This document shows, in pieces, positions 33,167 through 45,099 of a stretch of 64,000 bases of DNA; the first letter of the stretch is position 1; each line of letters starts with the position of its first letter. The translations under genes were made by a program, and so were the position numbers. The DNA comes from Alnus glutinosa (Eukaryota > Streptophyta > Magnoliopsida > Fagales > Betulaceae): assembly GCF_958979055.1 (NCBI RefSeq), contig NC_084894.1, positions 3,601,001 to 3,665,000 on the forward strand, written 5' to 3'. Under the pieces are notes generated by a model that made no database searches, was not told the origin of the DNA, and saw nothing but the letters and a program-made list of their open reading frames with translations.

Positions 33167-36100
33167 ATGGACTCCCTCCAAGCAACATACAGAGACGACG
33201 ACGAAGAAGACGACGAATCCGCCCATCGCACCACCACCAAACCACCACCAGCCACCGCCACTGGATCACCCGCCACCACTGCCAGCGAACCCCAAAACGG
33301 CGCGAAACCAGACCCCGTGACCTCCGACTCAGACGACCCCAACAAGTCCCCCAGATCCGCGCACAACGACAACGACAACAACGCTACCGAAAACGACAAC
33401 GACAACGACACTACAACTACCAACACCACCACCAACAACAACGACGACGAAGACGAGGACGACGAGGACGACGACGAAGACGACCCTCCACCCAAGAAGC
33501 AGAAACCCCTCTCCTCACTCACCACAACCCAGCCTCCAAACCCCGATCAACCACTAGAACAACAACCCAATGCCGCCGCAATAGCCACCGCGCCCATCCC
33601 TCCAACCACAACGGCGGCAAAGAAATCGAAGAAGAAAAACAATAACGTGTGGGTCACCAAGTCGACCCGCAAGGGCAAGAAGAAGAACAAGTCCAACAAC
33701 CATCACAACGCGCCTGCCGAGGACACCGTCCTCATAACCCCGGTCCAGAAGTTCCCGGACAAGTCCGACGACACGCTGGACATGAAAATCTGCCTCTCCA
33801 AGATCTACAAGGCCGAGAAGGTTGAGCTCAGCGACGACCGCTTGAGCGCCGGGAGCACCAAAGGGTACAGAATGGTAAGAGCCACCAGAGGGGTCGTGGA
33901 GGACGCGTGGTACTTCGAGATAAAGGTTGTGAGGTTGGGTGAGTCCGGGCACACCCGCCTCGGCTGGTCGACGGAGAAGGGGGACCTCCAGGCGCCGGTT
34001 GGGTACGACGGGAATAGCTTTGGGTACAGGGACATTGATGGGAGCAAAGTGCACAAGGCATTGAGGGAAAAGTATGGTGAGGAGGGGTACAACGAAGGTG
34101 ATGTTATTGGGTTCTACATTAACTTGCCGGAGGGCGGGTCATACGCTCCTAAGCCGCCTCATTTGGTTCTGTATAAGGGGCAGAGGTATGCTTGCGCGCC
34201 GGATACCAAGGAGGAAGTCCCCAAAGTGGTGCCTGGTGAGTGTTCTTTGCCCGCAATGTAAATTTGTGTTTTTTTGGCTATCGTTGGTGACAATGTGTGT
34301 CATTTCTATTGCAATGTGATGCTATGTGCGTTGGCTGATTCTTAGTTATGACTGTTGTTGAGTAGTGTTGATAGGTTGTGACTAGGAGATTTAGGTGATA
34401 ATTTCTTTCTTATTAATCGTTGGGTCGTGCAAATAGCTAGGTGTTGCATTGAACTTGGCATGATTATGATCATGCTAAAGTTGGGGGAGAGCCTGCTTAT
34501 GTGTTTATTTTTGGAGCTTGACTGTCAAAGTTCACATTTGTTAAGAGTTGGTAACTACTAGGAACAGGTTTGTTTGTTGTTGGAATTTCATTGAGTGGTG
34601 CAGTCCAATTGAGTTTAGTAATCATCTCTAACATGTTTGGGCTCTTCTACTTTGTTTAGTCTATAGGCTTCTATTGGTTTCAAGATTCTGATTTAGAATT
34701 TATGTAAATAGTGCTTGTAGTGGAAAAAGAGGGTGATTGGGTATGATCTCATTGATAGATTAATTAGGTAGAAGGTGTCTAAATTTATTAGTAAAATATA
34801 ACACCATATGTGAGTGTACTCAACTAAATGAAGCCTCGTATTCCAATCACTTGGAGTTGCCTACATCAATACATATCTAAGTTAGCCAATCAGTTCTTTC
34901 TAGGCATATAGACTCTGGATTATTGTCCATTGTATGCTTTCTTACCCACTAGACTCACGTTGCTTTTCATCTTCCTCTTGTCCTTGTGGCCCCTAATTTT
35001 TGAATTAAGCTAGCATCATTAGTGTTGCATTATTGGTTTTTTTCTTCTTCTTTGAAATGCATACTAATGAATTCTAGTTTTACCCCACTTTGGCCACAGG
35101 ACAAACAGTTGGCCTCGACCAAAATTTAATTCCTTTTTCTTCGTTAATTCTCCAATCTTAGCTCAAATTAGATTGACATGGCATGCAGGTTTGATGAGGT
35201 CCCAATTAGATAGCAGCTGCATAAATTTCAAGCACAATATTTGAGATAATGTTATAGTGTTCCTTGCAAGACCCATTAGAGAACAAAATTGTATTCCGAG
35301 TAAGCAAATTGACTTCCTCTAAAGCAACCTGCACTAATATTGAGACGGTGTACATATATACTGAACTAAGAAGAAAAGAGAGGGCATTAGAGTTGCAACT
35401 GGTTTGGTCCTTGGCAGTTTTGAAACTGAACCAATCATCAGTTTTAAAGAACCTAATTCAGAACCAAACTGATGTTTTATCAGATAAACTCAACCAACCT
35501 AAATCAAATTTGGTTGGTTTAGGTTTTTTTGGGTTATGACCAATGAGGTTCTAGATTTTGATTTTGGTCTACTAACTTTTATCTTTCTAACCAACTAAAG
35601 TGAGGTGCACTCTGGTAAAAAATCTGTACGATTATTAAATATTTACAATGATTAGATAAGTTATCACCAATAAAAATGCAAAAAATGTTGAGGGTCATGA
35701 AGTATATTTTATAAGTTTACAGGTTTCAAGATTGAGAGAGGATTATGACCACAGAGACCTAAGGAGAATTTCTGGAGGGAAATGTAATTTTTGCTCAATT
35801 GATTACAATATATGGTTGCATGATTAACTTTAAAGAAGAAAGAAGTATCTCTACTTGATTCTTAGATAGTTTGCACTTAGTTTATGGAACATATTCTTAC
35901 TGCTCATGGTGGAAACATGGAAAAAATATCCAATTGAGGATAAGTAGGAAATGAATAATCGACATGTTAACTGCTCCTAGATTGTCTAGATGGTTTGCAG
36001 GTTGGCATTAAGAATTAGTACAGAAAGGATTGCGTGAGAAAATAAATTATGGTTTTCAACATGACCCTACCCCTTAGTGGACAGGAACAAGAGAGTCCAG

Positions 36101-36874
36101 TATGAGAGAAGATTATGAACTGCAGGAGTCCTAGCGTGCTTCGGCTTTTGAAAACTGAAATTTAATTCCCTTCTGTTTAGAGTGTTAGAAATATGTGGTG
36201 TGTGTATCTTTCAGCAGAAGAGGAAACTAGAGCTTTGCTTTACTGCTGGCACAGTCTGATGGCAATGATGCTCGAACCTGATCCAAGTAACGGGGTTTTG
36301 TTTTACCCTGATCTGTTCAACCAGATGACAATAAAAAAAACCTTACTTTATTTAAGTGTGCTACACTTTTAAGCTTGGGAAGCATCTCTAGATTAGTCTT
36401 TTTCATGCGCTAAAAGTGTTGCATTCTTCGTCAATTATTTGATTAAATGTCATGTCAAATTTCCAGGGTTTGATCAGCACTTTTTGAACTTTTGTTCACT
36501 GTAAGCATGGTTGTTTTTTTCTTTTTGTGTTGAACTTAGAATTTTAATATCCAAATTGTATTGTTTTTTTTCTTTGGGAGGTGAGCCAATATTGTCTCTT
36601 CTGTGCAGGAAGTGAGATATCTTTCTTCAAAAATGGGGTTTGCCAAGGGGTTGCTTTCAAGGATCTATATGGCGGTCGCTACTACCCGGCTGCTTCAATG
36701 TATACTCTTCCAAATCAGCCAAATTGTGTTGTCAAGTTCAACTTTGGCCCTGATTTTGAATTCTTTCCCGAGGACTTCAGTGGGCGTCCCTTACCTAGGC
36801 CCATGGTTGAAGTTCCTTATCACGGGTTTGATAACCGAGTTGAAAATGGAGTGTCAAATGAGAAGAAGCATTAG
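33167..36874 (+). CDS. TRO: TRAUCO/ASH2-like SPRY-domain protein, 2 exons, 444 aa
   Basis: Plant Ash2 homologue, a nuclear subunit of COMPASS-like H3K4 methyltransferase complexes. Exon 1 is 33167-34235 and exon 2 is 36609-36874. The junction G|GTGAGT...GTGCAG|GA is in phase, giving [16 protein letters not shown]. Residues 10-105 are low-complexity and acidic (Asp, Glu, Asn, Thr runs). PPPKKQKPL at about 108 and KKSKKKNNN...[10 protein letters not shown] at 152-177 are likely nuclear-localisation signals. The SPRY domain spans about 230-410 with [48 protein letters not shown] and [16 protein letters not shown]. The intron (2.4 kb) splits the SPRY domain. Reading through the donor gives a stop after only a few codons, so intron retention would cut the domain. 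ATG at 33167 is the first in a good context and follows a CT-rich leader. Confidence 0.92.
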
Positions 36875-37463
36875 CCAGCAAATGGTACATTTCAACTTTG
36901 AACACTTGCGGAGCTGGGAGATGGATCTGAGTTTAACATTCTGGTGTAATTTTAAATGTAGTTAAATTATGACTGACAAATTATTTGGTGACATTGTAAA
37001 CTTGACTTTTTCTATGAAAGAGAGAAAATCTGCATGTTGAATATAGCAATGTTACTTGAGCCCAATGATATCTTGATAGTTCTCTTCTACGTTTTGATGT
37101 GATATTCTTGTTTTCATTATTGTGAGGTCTCTCTCATAGAAGTTTGTTATAATTACTGTTATCTGTTATAGTTCCTTTTGGACTGATTGGACGCATTTAT
37201 TGTCCAGAGTTCTGACTGGCTGAAAGCCAACTTGTTCAGAAATTATGGCATATTGCGTATAAATGTTTCCTTTGTCTGTTTATGAAACATAATCATTTTG
37301 ATTATTTTCTGTGCATTAGCAGTAACATGATGGGCATTTTTCTTCCGAAACAACCAATGCACTGATAGTGAGTCTTTTGGTTGATGGGAGATGAAAATGA
37401 GACACGCTAATGTTTCTCTTCTGGTTTTACAGACCCAGAGTGGAAGATCCATGTGGTTCTCTT

Positions 37464-37465
<2 letters not shown>

Positions 37466-37500
<35 letters not shown>
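37466..37500. repeat. (CT)17 microsatellite
   Basis: Pure CT repeat about 600 bp downstream of the TRO stop. Confidence 0.9.
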
Positions 37501-37502
<2 letters not shown>

Positions 37503-37626
37503 GTACAAATTTGTGTGTCTAGTCTCATATACATAACCACATGCATATATATTTCTCTAGTTTCAGTCTGGCTTTCGTCTAAAGAAGTATGTTGCAACAG
37601 CTTTATATTGCTTAATGCTGGCACAT

Positions 37627-37710
37627 CCTCCTTGTAAATGTAAATCAGTAGAAGTTGCAGAACTCAACCTCCTTGTAAAATGCAAATCAGAAGAAGTTGC
37701 AGAACTCAAC
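37627..37710. repeat. 41-bp tandem duplication
   Basis: Two near-identical units beginning CCTCCTTGTAAA at 37627 and 37668, sharing AGAAGTTGCAGAACTCAAC. Confidence 0.85.
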
Positions 37711-37794
37711 CTCTTGTGCTCCCCATGGCTTCATCATGCAGCCTTTGCTTGTCAACAATAAAACTGGTCTTTCAAAGCAATATTTTGCCACGCA

Positions 37795-37798
<4 letters not shown>

Positions 37799-37838
<40 letters not shown>
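37799..37838. repeat. (CT)20 microsatellite
   Basis: Second pure CT repeat, about 300 bp after the first. Confidence 0.9.
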
Positions 37839-37839
<1 letters not shown>

Positions 37840-38171
37840 GCTATTGTATGGAGGTAGCTTCTTTGTTGGTCAACCTATTAGCTAATTGAATCTATCCTTA
37901 CCATGACAGGAGGTTCTCATCTAATTTTGTAAGCACTTCGTTGAAATAGGTGAAATGCATGGAAGCATAAATGATCAATTCAAGATTAGGAAGCTCAGGT
38001 TGGTCATATTGCTTTCAGATGAAAGTCTTGCTTTATCTTCTAGCTGCTCATGTTGGTAATGGGACTCTTGTGAGGTAGATTGATGCCTCGCTTATTTAGT
38101 GGAGAGCACTATGCTTTATATATAATCTTTTTGTAGATGAATTTGTGACTTAGAAAGTTTATATGTGAAAT

Positions 38172-38172
<1 letters not shown>

Positions 38173-38213
<41 letters not shown>
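38173..38213. repeat. Poly(T) run, 41 nt
   Basis: Uninterrupted T run; possibly the tail of a minus-strand retroposon, whose body was not recognised. Confidence 0.85.
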
Positions 38214-38215
<2 letters not shown>

Positions 38216-39059
38216 CAATAGTGCATTTAGTTTCATTTTTAAAGGATTGAGGACAAATAATTGTACAATAGGGATTGCTTCCAAGTGCAGCAGATTACAG
38301 TCTAATCTGCTAGTGTATCATGCCTATTTTCTATATAATTGCTTGCTTAAGAATCATCGATCTTGCATGTAGGGAAGTGTGTACTTCTCTTTCCTCCCCC
38401 CCTATGGAGACTTTTCCCTCCCCAGTGAGTGTGGACAGGAGAAGAGTGAAGAGCTATGCCTCCTCCCTCCTCCCCCGCTCCTCATGATTGACCAGTCCTC
38501 TCATTCCCCTGTTGAGTCTTTCTTCTCCCCTTGTGGAGACTTTCAAGCTCCTGGTGAGAGGCTTTCCTCTCCCCACTGAATACAGGTAGAGGAGGGAAGA
38601 GCTCTGCCTCCTCCCTCCTCCCTTTCTCCTTCATCCTCAACGTTTTTCTCCTTTTTCTTTTCCTCCTCTTTTGTTTGCGTCTTGGAAGCTTGATCTACTG
38701 CACATCCATCCCCTCTGCCCATCCCCACTCCATTAAGGGATGGAAGCACATTGCAGGTATCCTTCAATGCATTTGAAGACACATGAATGCATGTGTTTCG
38801 TGACATTCATATCATATATGGTTCTATGCTGCATTCAGGTTTTCAACAGTTGGAGGATCCCTTGCCTTTCCAGATGTCTCTTTTTGTGGAGGGAACGCAA
38901 TTTACGCAGGAAAAGCTATTAGCAGCTCAGAATTATGCCTCTTCAAGAGGGTTGCCCATTCCTAAGAATGTTTTGATTCCTCGCACTAAGGCGAATTCAG
39001 CTGAAAATTTTGCTTAGAATTTTATACTAGATCATTTTTGGTCATATAAGCATATGTTG

Positions 39060-39090
<31 letters not shown>

Positions 39091-40445
39091 TCTGTTAACA
39101 GTTGTATACACACAAAGTGTGCAAGAAACATTTCCCTATGTTGTTTTGTGTGTGACAGTTTTTAAGGGGGGTTGCCTTTCAAGCTGGAGTTTGTGTTAAT
39201 ATTTTTTTTCGGAAAAATGCTAGAAATACCAAATCTTTTACTAAGAGATGGGTTTCTGCTAATGCCACTCCTATTAGCACCCAGACTTTACTGTATATTC
39301 TTTCCTTGTAATCTCAAGTATCTACTTTTGATATTGATTTAAATTGGTCCCAAGGTTTTGTTTCAGCAGCAAGTTATATGCGTTCATTTGTTCCAACAAT
39401 TTTTGATTGTACAGTGGTCATTCCCAGAAATGAGCCTCCACCTACAATGTTGAGAGGTAGGAAAACAAAACACTGGACAACTTCATTTACCATCTTAATA
39501 TTTATTAATAGTATTGTAATCAATTGATTACTGAGTCTGGAATTCTAAAGACCTTATAAATGATAAGTATTTTTGTTTATTTGAACCCTCTAGAAACCAA
39601 AAGAAATTCCTGTTAATTGATGCACAAACTGAGTCTCCCTGGCTAGTAGAAAACAACAGACGGACATTTTAAGCTGAGCAAGCTTCTTTATTTATAAGAG
39701 TAATGCTATTCTCAGAAAAATTTCAGCTTTTTGGAACCAATTTAAGTGCTGTATTGGGGAAGTTAGAAAATAATTAATACAGAGAGCCCAAAAGACCATT
39801 AATTATACCTTTTGTCACAGTTGTGAGACTATTGTGTTCATGTTAATAACAGGTAATTTTTCTTTAATTCTGAGTTTTGAGGGGCTGCTGGGAAATTCTT
39901 CAGAAATAATTCCGAGTCAGTCAGGAGCATTCTACCGTCAGTATACCGCCACAAGACCCAATGGAGGAGCGGTTTCTTAAGAAATAATTCGAGATTCAGC
40001 AGTAGTTTGTAGCCAGTCCATTTGTAACCACAAAAATTTTCTGGTATCGTCATGGAATCAGCCAGCTCACCTATACCCTTATTATATGGCTTGGAAAATG
40101 TAGTATATGTTCGTAGCTTATTGTATGGCTTGGATAAAGCAGCATATGTGCATAACTTACATTTGAGTTTGTTGGGGCTCTCCCTGGAGATTAAATTATA
40201 AGATTGCCTCTTTCAGTTTGTATAATTAGTGGTCTTCTTATTCCAGTCACAAAACCCCTCTTTTCAAAGCATGTTCATTATCATTATCACCGTCGTTAAC
40301 TATACAGTAATTGCATCCCTGGGGTCACCTTTCTTATGCATAGGGATGACAAGCTGAAACAACTCCCAAGTGAAATGGCTCCAGAGAAGTATCTATGCTT
40401 TAATTTTTGCCTACCCTCATGCATCTATGCTAGTTGGCTTCAGGT

Positions 40446-42669
40446 TCAGAGTACCGTTGTTCTGGTCACACCCTCCACCACATTCTCCGCAGTGGTGCCA
40501 CCGGTGTTCTTATTTTGCTCAGCAAGGCGCTTTTCTTTAGCCACATTCTCCATTCGCCTCTGCAACTCCAAATTTTCTTCAAGCTTCCTTGCAGCATCTT
40601 TGTTTACCAGATCCTCCAGATGCGCCTGGAAAGAAAGTGATTTTCCCCCAAAAACATCAAAACAGAAACCAACAGGAAGGTAAGACCATTCAAGAAAACA
40701 GTCCAGAGAAGCCAATACTAACCTTCATGAATGACTTCAACATGGGCACTATAATGAACCGGTAGTCATAAACAGATACCGCCTCAAGTTTCAGCTTTGT
40801 CTGCCGCATGCCGGCACTAATCACCAATATTATGCCATCAAGTAGGAAAATCTCTCGAGCCGTTTGATCTCTTTGCTTCTGGATTGCCATTTTTATCTCT
40901 GTGTCTGCTTGCGCTTCCTTCAGAATACTCCATATGATATCCAACCCAAAGCTATCACCCTCACTGTCAAACTTTTCCCACCTCTTCAACAAGAGGGACG
41001 CATAACTCTGTGGATGGTACCCTGAAATTTGTTCTCTTTTCCTGTTTTCTTTACCACATATGCAATTAACATCCTCCAATCGATACCAGTAGAGCACATA
41101 GTAGGGTTTTCGCTCACACAGTGCCTGATAACATCGATCTTCTCTTCTAAGAATCTCGAATAACTCCATTCCTTCACTTGTGCGAGCTACTCTCACAATT
41201 TCCCATTCCTTCAATTGCTCCCTAATTGTAGGACTCCCCATCCATAACCAATCGACAAAGCTATCACCATTAGCATCACAGTCTTCAGCAGCACTAGTAC
41301 CAGAAGTCACGACTGCATTTCCATTGTCTGGCTCAACGATATCTCCTTGCAACAACCGCTCATCGAACAGGAGATCCGAGAAGTTGCCGCTGAAAACAAT
41401 CCTCTCTCGAAGGTTGGACTTGGCCCAGAAGCCCTGATCATCTGAATCTTCACCGTCCGGAAAGGTCTCACAGAGAGTAAGCAATGCGGAAGAACTAGCC
41501 AGATCTTCTAAGGAATCAAGAACAAGTTTGAGCTCCGGAACGTCCAAAAAGCACACCGATTGGAGCGTCTTGTCAAGCCCATGATCCGTAAACACCGGTT
41601 TCGGAACATGCTTTTGCAACGATTCGATGATAAAATCGTCCAACGTATAGAAAAGGCTCGAACCAAGACACTGATATCTGATAAGCAATCGCAACATTTC
41701 ACGAATTCTTCCTATGAGTATCGTGCGCATGTCATCGTCAACGTAACGCCAATCGTAATCGGAAAGAACCTCCAAGGGCTTCCAAACGCCAGTTTCGACC
41801 ATGTTAACGGCCCATTCGTGGTCTGTTTGTGGCACCAACCCTGGATATCTCTCGGATGAAGAACCTAAATGTTTCCTAAGATGCGCCGCCGTGGAGACTA
41901 CATCACAAAACCTCCCTCCGCAGCAACAGCACGTCCAAAACTTCCATTTCTTCGACTCCTTAGCGTAATCTACTGCCTTGGTGAAAACCTCCTTCGCCAT
42001 TCCCAACTCATTCTTATCCAAATGCGCCTTGAGCTCTTCGATTCCGATCCTCAGCAATTCCCTCTTGCTTTCCACGCTCATGGTGTCGTTCCAGTAAGCC
42101 CTGACCCGATCCTTCGAAACGACTTTCTTTACCACCTTTTTTTTCCCTTGCAAGGCCTCGAACTCCTTCTTTACCTCCGCCAGAGCATTATCCTCCAGAA
42201 GCCGGTTCCAATTTTCCCTCCTGTTCACGCCCCCAAGAACGAGGATCTTGATCTTGGATTTCTCTATGAGCTCCGCGAGTTCCTTCCTCATCTTCTCGAC
42301 CTGCGATGCCGGAATCGGGACTGCAGCCGGACCGGCGTCGTTTCGGGCGCGTTCGGAGAGCAAGATGGCGTGGAAGAGTGAGAAGGAGTTGGAGTTCGGG
42401 GACAGCGCTAGGGCTTGGCGGGAGGACTCGAGGGCTTTGTGGAGCTGTTCGAGTCTGCGGGCGGTGGAGTCGCGGAAGAGCGACGCCGTTTGGTAGTGAA
42501 CGAGGCTTTGGGCGCTGTGCATAATCTCCGGGTGACTGGAAAGTATGGCCTCCACGGCTTTCTTGTGGTCCTCACCGCAAAGAAACCTGAGGGCGCTAAA
42601 GCATTCTTGGGGCGTCAACGGTGGGGAACCAGCGGCGGTGGATGGCGAGGGTGCAGAGGAGGGGTCCAT
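40446..42669 (-). CDS. DUF627/DUF629 protein, paralogue A, 2 exons, 708 aa
   Basis: Relative of the N-terminal part of plant ubiquitin-carboxyl-terminal-hydrolase-like proteins (DUF627 then DUF629). Exons: 40723-42669 and 40446-40625. Junction AAG|GTTAGT...CCAG|GCG is in phase. Residues about 30-110 form the DUF627 TPR-like helices (KAVEAILSSHPEIMH; SSRQALALSPNSNSFSLFHA). DUF629 follows, with RVRAYWNDTMSVESKRELLR, a zinc-finger-like region at about 244-268 (FWTCCCCGG...HLRKHL) and QISGYHPQSYASLLLKRW. The UCH Cys/His boxes are absent. The intron present after CGAGAG in paralogues B and C is missing here: TAREIFLLDGII is read straight through. The last exon diverges after AHLEDLVNKDAA into a charged, coiled-coil-like tail (RKLEENLELQRRMENVAKEK). 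Function unknown; likely expressed, as the frame is clean. Confidence 0.82.
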
Positions 42670-42796
42670 TTTCTTGGAGGGAATTTGGAAATACTGAAGA
42701 TTTTAAATTTAGGTATAAAAGAATGGGTCGGAGGGAGGGGTTAAATAGGTAATTTACTAATGAACCGGATATAATTATATTCATTTTTTTTTTCTT

Positions 42797-42798
<2 letters not shown>

Positions 42799-42879
<81 letters not shown>
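42799..42879. repeat. (TA)40 microsatellite
   Basis: Pure TA repeat of about 81 nt some 130 bp upstream of the gene A start codon. Its length is likely polymorphic. Confidence 0.92.
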
Positions 42880-42882
<3 letters not shown>

Positions 42883-43187
42883 ATGGTTATATTCATAAAT
42901 GCGTACATTTATTTATATAATGCCTCTCTCGGTAAAAGTCTAAAAGAGATCATAAAGCTAAAATAAAAATTATGGGACTTGGGCCGTAGTTTTTGTTCCA
43001 AATTTCTCGCGTTCAAAAGCGTGCACCTTTCGACTGCTCTCTTTGGGCGCGCCATAAAAAAAAAAAAAGAATTGAGCAACCAACGAACAGATGCGCTAGT
43101 GTGAAAGCTGTTGGTACAGTTTTCGGTATGGTGACGTGTAGGCTGTTGATTCGCTCTGTTAAGAAATAAGTCTTACTTTCCAGGACC

Positions 43188-44345
43188 TGTTAGAAATGAA
43201 AAAATTGAGAAGATAGGGGAGAAGATGACACAAAGATTTAAGTGGTTCCCTCAATCCGAGGTACATCCACTGTAGGAGACGTAGAGAAAATTTACTATTA
43301 AGTAGTTACAAGGGGGAAATCACTCGTAGCCCAGAGCCCCGATACACCCTGATTTCCCTTACTTATGTCTTGTTGTACGACAAATCAGAAAGAGAAAACC
43401 TCTCTTTCTTTGCCTCTGTACCGTACACCAAAAAGGATAAACTCCTTTCTTTCTCTCTTTATCTCTCTCTTTGTGCCTCTGTATTTCTGTATCGTTCTTC
43501 CTATCTTTTTTTTATCTGTTTTGTACTTGGTGTAATGATCTTTATTTATAGGCCAGGCTCTTGGCCTTACCATACTTGCTGCCTTCTTCGATTTCTTCAT
43601 GCCCCGTTCCCTTAGGAGTTTTGATTCCTCGCTTAGTTTAATCTGCTGGAACACCCATCTCTCCATGTTTGCCACCTTCTAGTTCTTTAATATTTGTTTT
43701 GGTTATCCCCTCGAGTGGAAGGAGGGACTGGAGATTATATAATGCTGAGTGGAGATGGTGATGAGTGGGATTGTGTTGGTCGAAAAGTGCATGGTTTTTG
43801 GAAGGAGTGAATGGATGGTTATTTTATGATTGAGTGAGATTATTCTATTGAGTGCGTGCGCTGTCCAAGCTTGGAAGAAGTGCTGCCAGGCGTGGAGGAA
43901 GGTGCTGCCCATGCTGTCTTGATGTTGCTGTCCAGCAGAGTTTCCCCACTAGCATTTGTTTAGTGCTGAATCCCACCTCAATCGTTAAATAATTACCTTA
44001 TCCCATCAATTATGGAATTCTATCCTTATTGTACTCTGAGACATCCGCGGCAGACTTTCAATCAGACCCCGAGATGATGATGTCCGAGACGTAATAACTT
44101 CTCGGGATATCGTCGCACCATAACGGAGTTATAAAAGGCCGAGGTGTTATTGTACCGACTTGTTGTCATCTCCGAGGCGAGGTTACTCCGAGACTTAAAT
44201 ACCCGAGATATGCTCACTCCATTCAGATTAGGAGATCTCGGGATGTTCTTCATACCGTAACCTGGAGTGTTATGACCGAGACGTTGTTATGCCTCCGAGA
44301 TGTTTCTGAATCCACGTGTCTCTAGGGTTGATTTTATCCTTAACA
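43188..44345. mobile_element. Solo-LTR-like segment, Copia type
   Basis: Begins TGTTAGAAATG at 43188 and includes an LTR-like early text with TTTAAGTGGTTCCCTCAATC and GTACATCCACTGTAGGAG, typical of plant Copia LTR starts. It may end at CCTTAACA (44338-44345), giving TGTTA/TAACA ends. The last 350 bp hold at least eight CCGAGA or TCTCGG motifs. Flanking 5-mers (GGACC and AAAGC) do not match, so the right boundary is tentative. No internal coding. Confidence 0.45.
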
Positions 44346-45099
44346 AAAGCCGTTGTCTTTGTGTCTGTTAAAACTTCTCTCACTTTTAGATTTTAAATGA
44401 TTGTAGAGTATTTGAGAACCTTTTCTTTTTATATCAATAAATTATTATCGATATAAAAAAAAATTAAAAATTACTCTCATCTTCCTCTCAATCAATAACA
44501 ACATAACATTCGAGACCTTTCTCCTTTTCTTCCATTGACCAAGTTTCACAACTATCATTTTCTAAAACATTGTAAGGTTTGTTTTAACGTGCTAATTAAA
44601 AACCATTTAACAAGACTCAATATCTATGAACCAGTTGAGAGAGTATCTAGATATATAAACAACCCAACTCAGCAACAACATACTCAAAAGAATTTTCAAA
44701 GATAATGCAACAGATATTGATCGGTCTAAACTGATGTGACTTTTAAAATTGTCATTGGATTAAAATTCAATAATGATCTATCACATGCCAATTTTGACAT
44801 GGTGTGATTAGCCGAGCAATGCACAAGTAGTAGATCAGACAAGTTGAAAAGAAACACGGTGAATATGGGGCAGTAAAATGGACATTAATTCTTTCATTGG
44901 ATGTGCAGTAGTAATAAAGGAAAGTGACACTATCAGATTCTTCAGAAACTATACAGTATTGACCCCTTGGGTCCAGATCAATTTGAGAAGTATGTATGCT
45001 GTTTTCCTAGTCAAACTATGTATGTTTGCAAATAAGAAGTAAAATCTTATACATGTATGGTAGTCAGCTTCAGGTGCTTCAGAGTCTTGTTATTCAAGT

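Larger units (their letters stand above)
36875..40445. other. TRO 3' flank and unrecognised intergenic DNA
   Basis: Holds two CT microsatellites, a 41-bp tandem duplication and a 41-nt T run (listed separately). At 38387-38640 a C/T-rich text with AAGAGCTMTGCCTCCTCCC occurs twice about 160 bp apart. At 38787-39017 a plus-strand frame ending VPIP-like [19 protein letters not shown] looks protein-like but was not recognised and lacks context. No complete gene was found. Confidence 0.4.
42670..45099. other. Spacer between DUF627/DUF629 genes A and B
   Basis: Contains the shared promoter-proximal block of gene A, an AT microsatellite and a solo-LTR-like segment (both listed separately). At about 44797-44850 a short text (TTTTGACATGGTGTGATTAG, then CCGAGCAATGCA) is also found downstream of gene C at about 49114-49160. 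This marks the edge of the duplicated unit. Confidence 0.5.

Noticed and set aside
33109..33525. Minus-strand Ser/Val-rich frame
   Set aside because: Shadow of the acidic Asp/Asn/Thr-rich TRO N-terminus.
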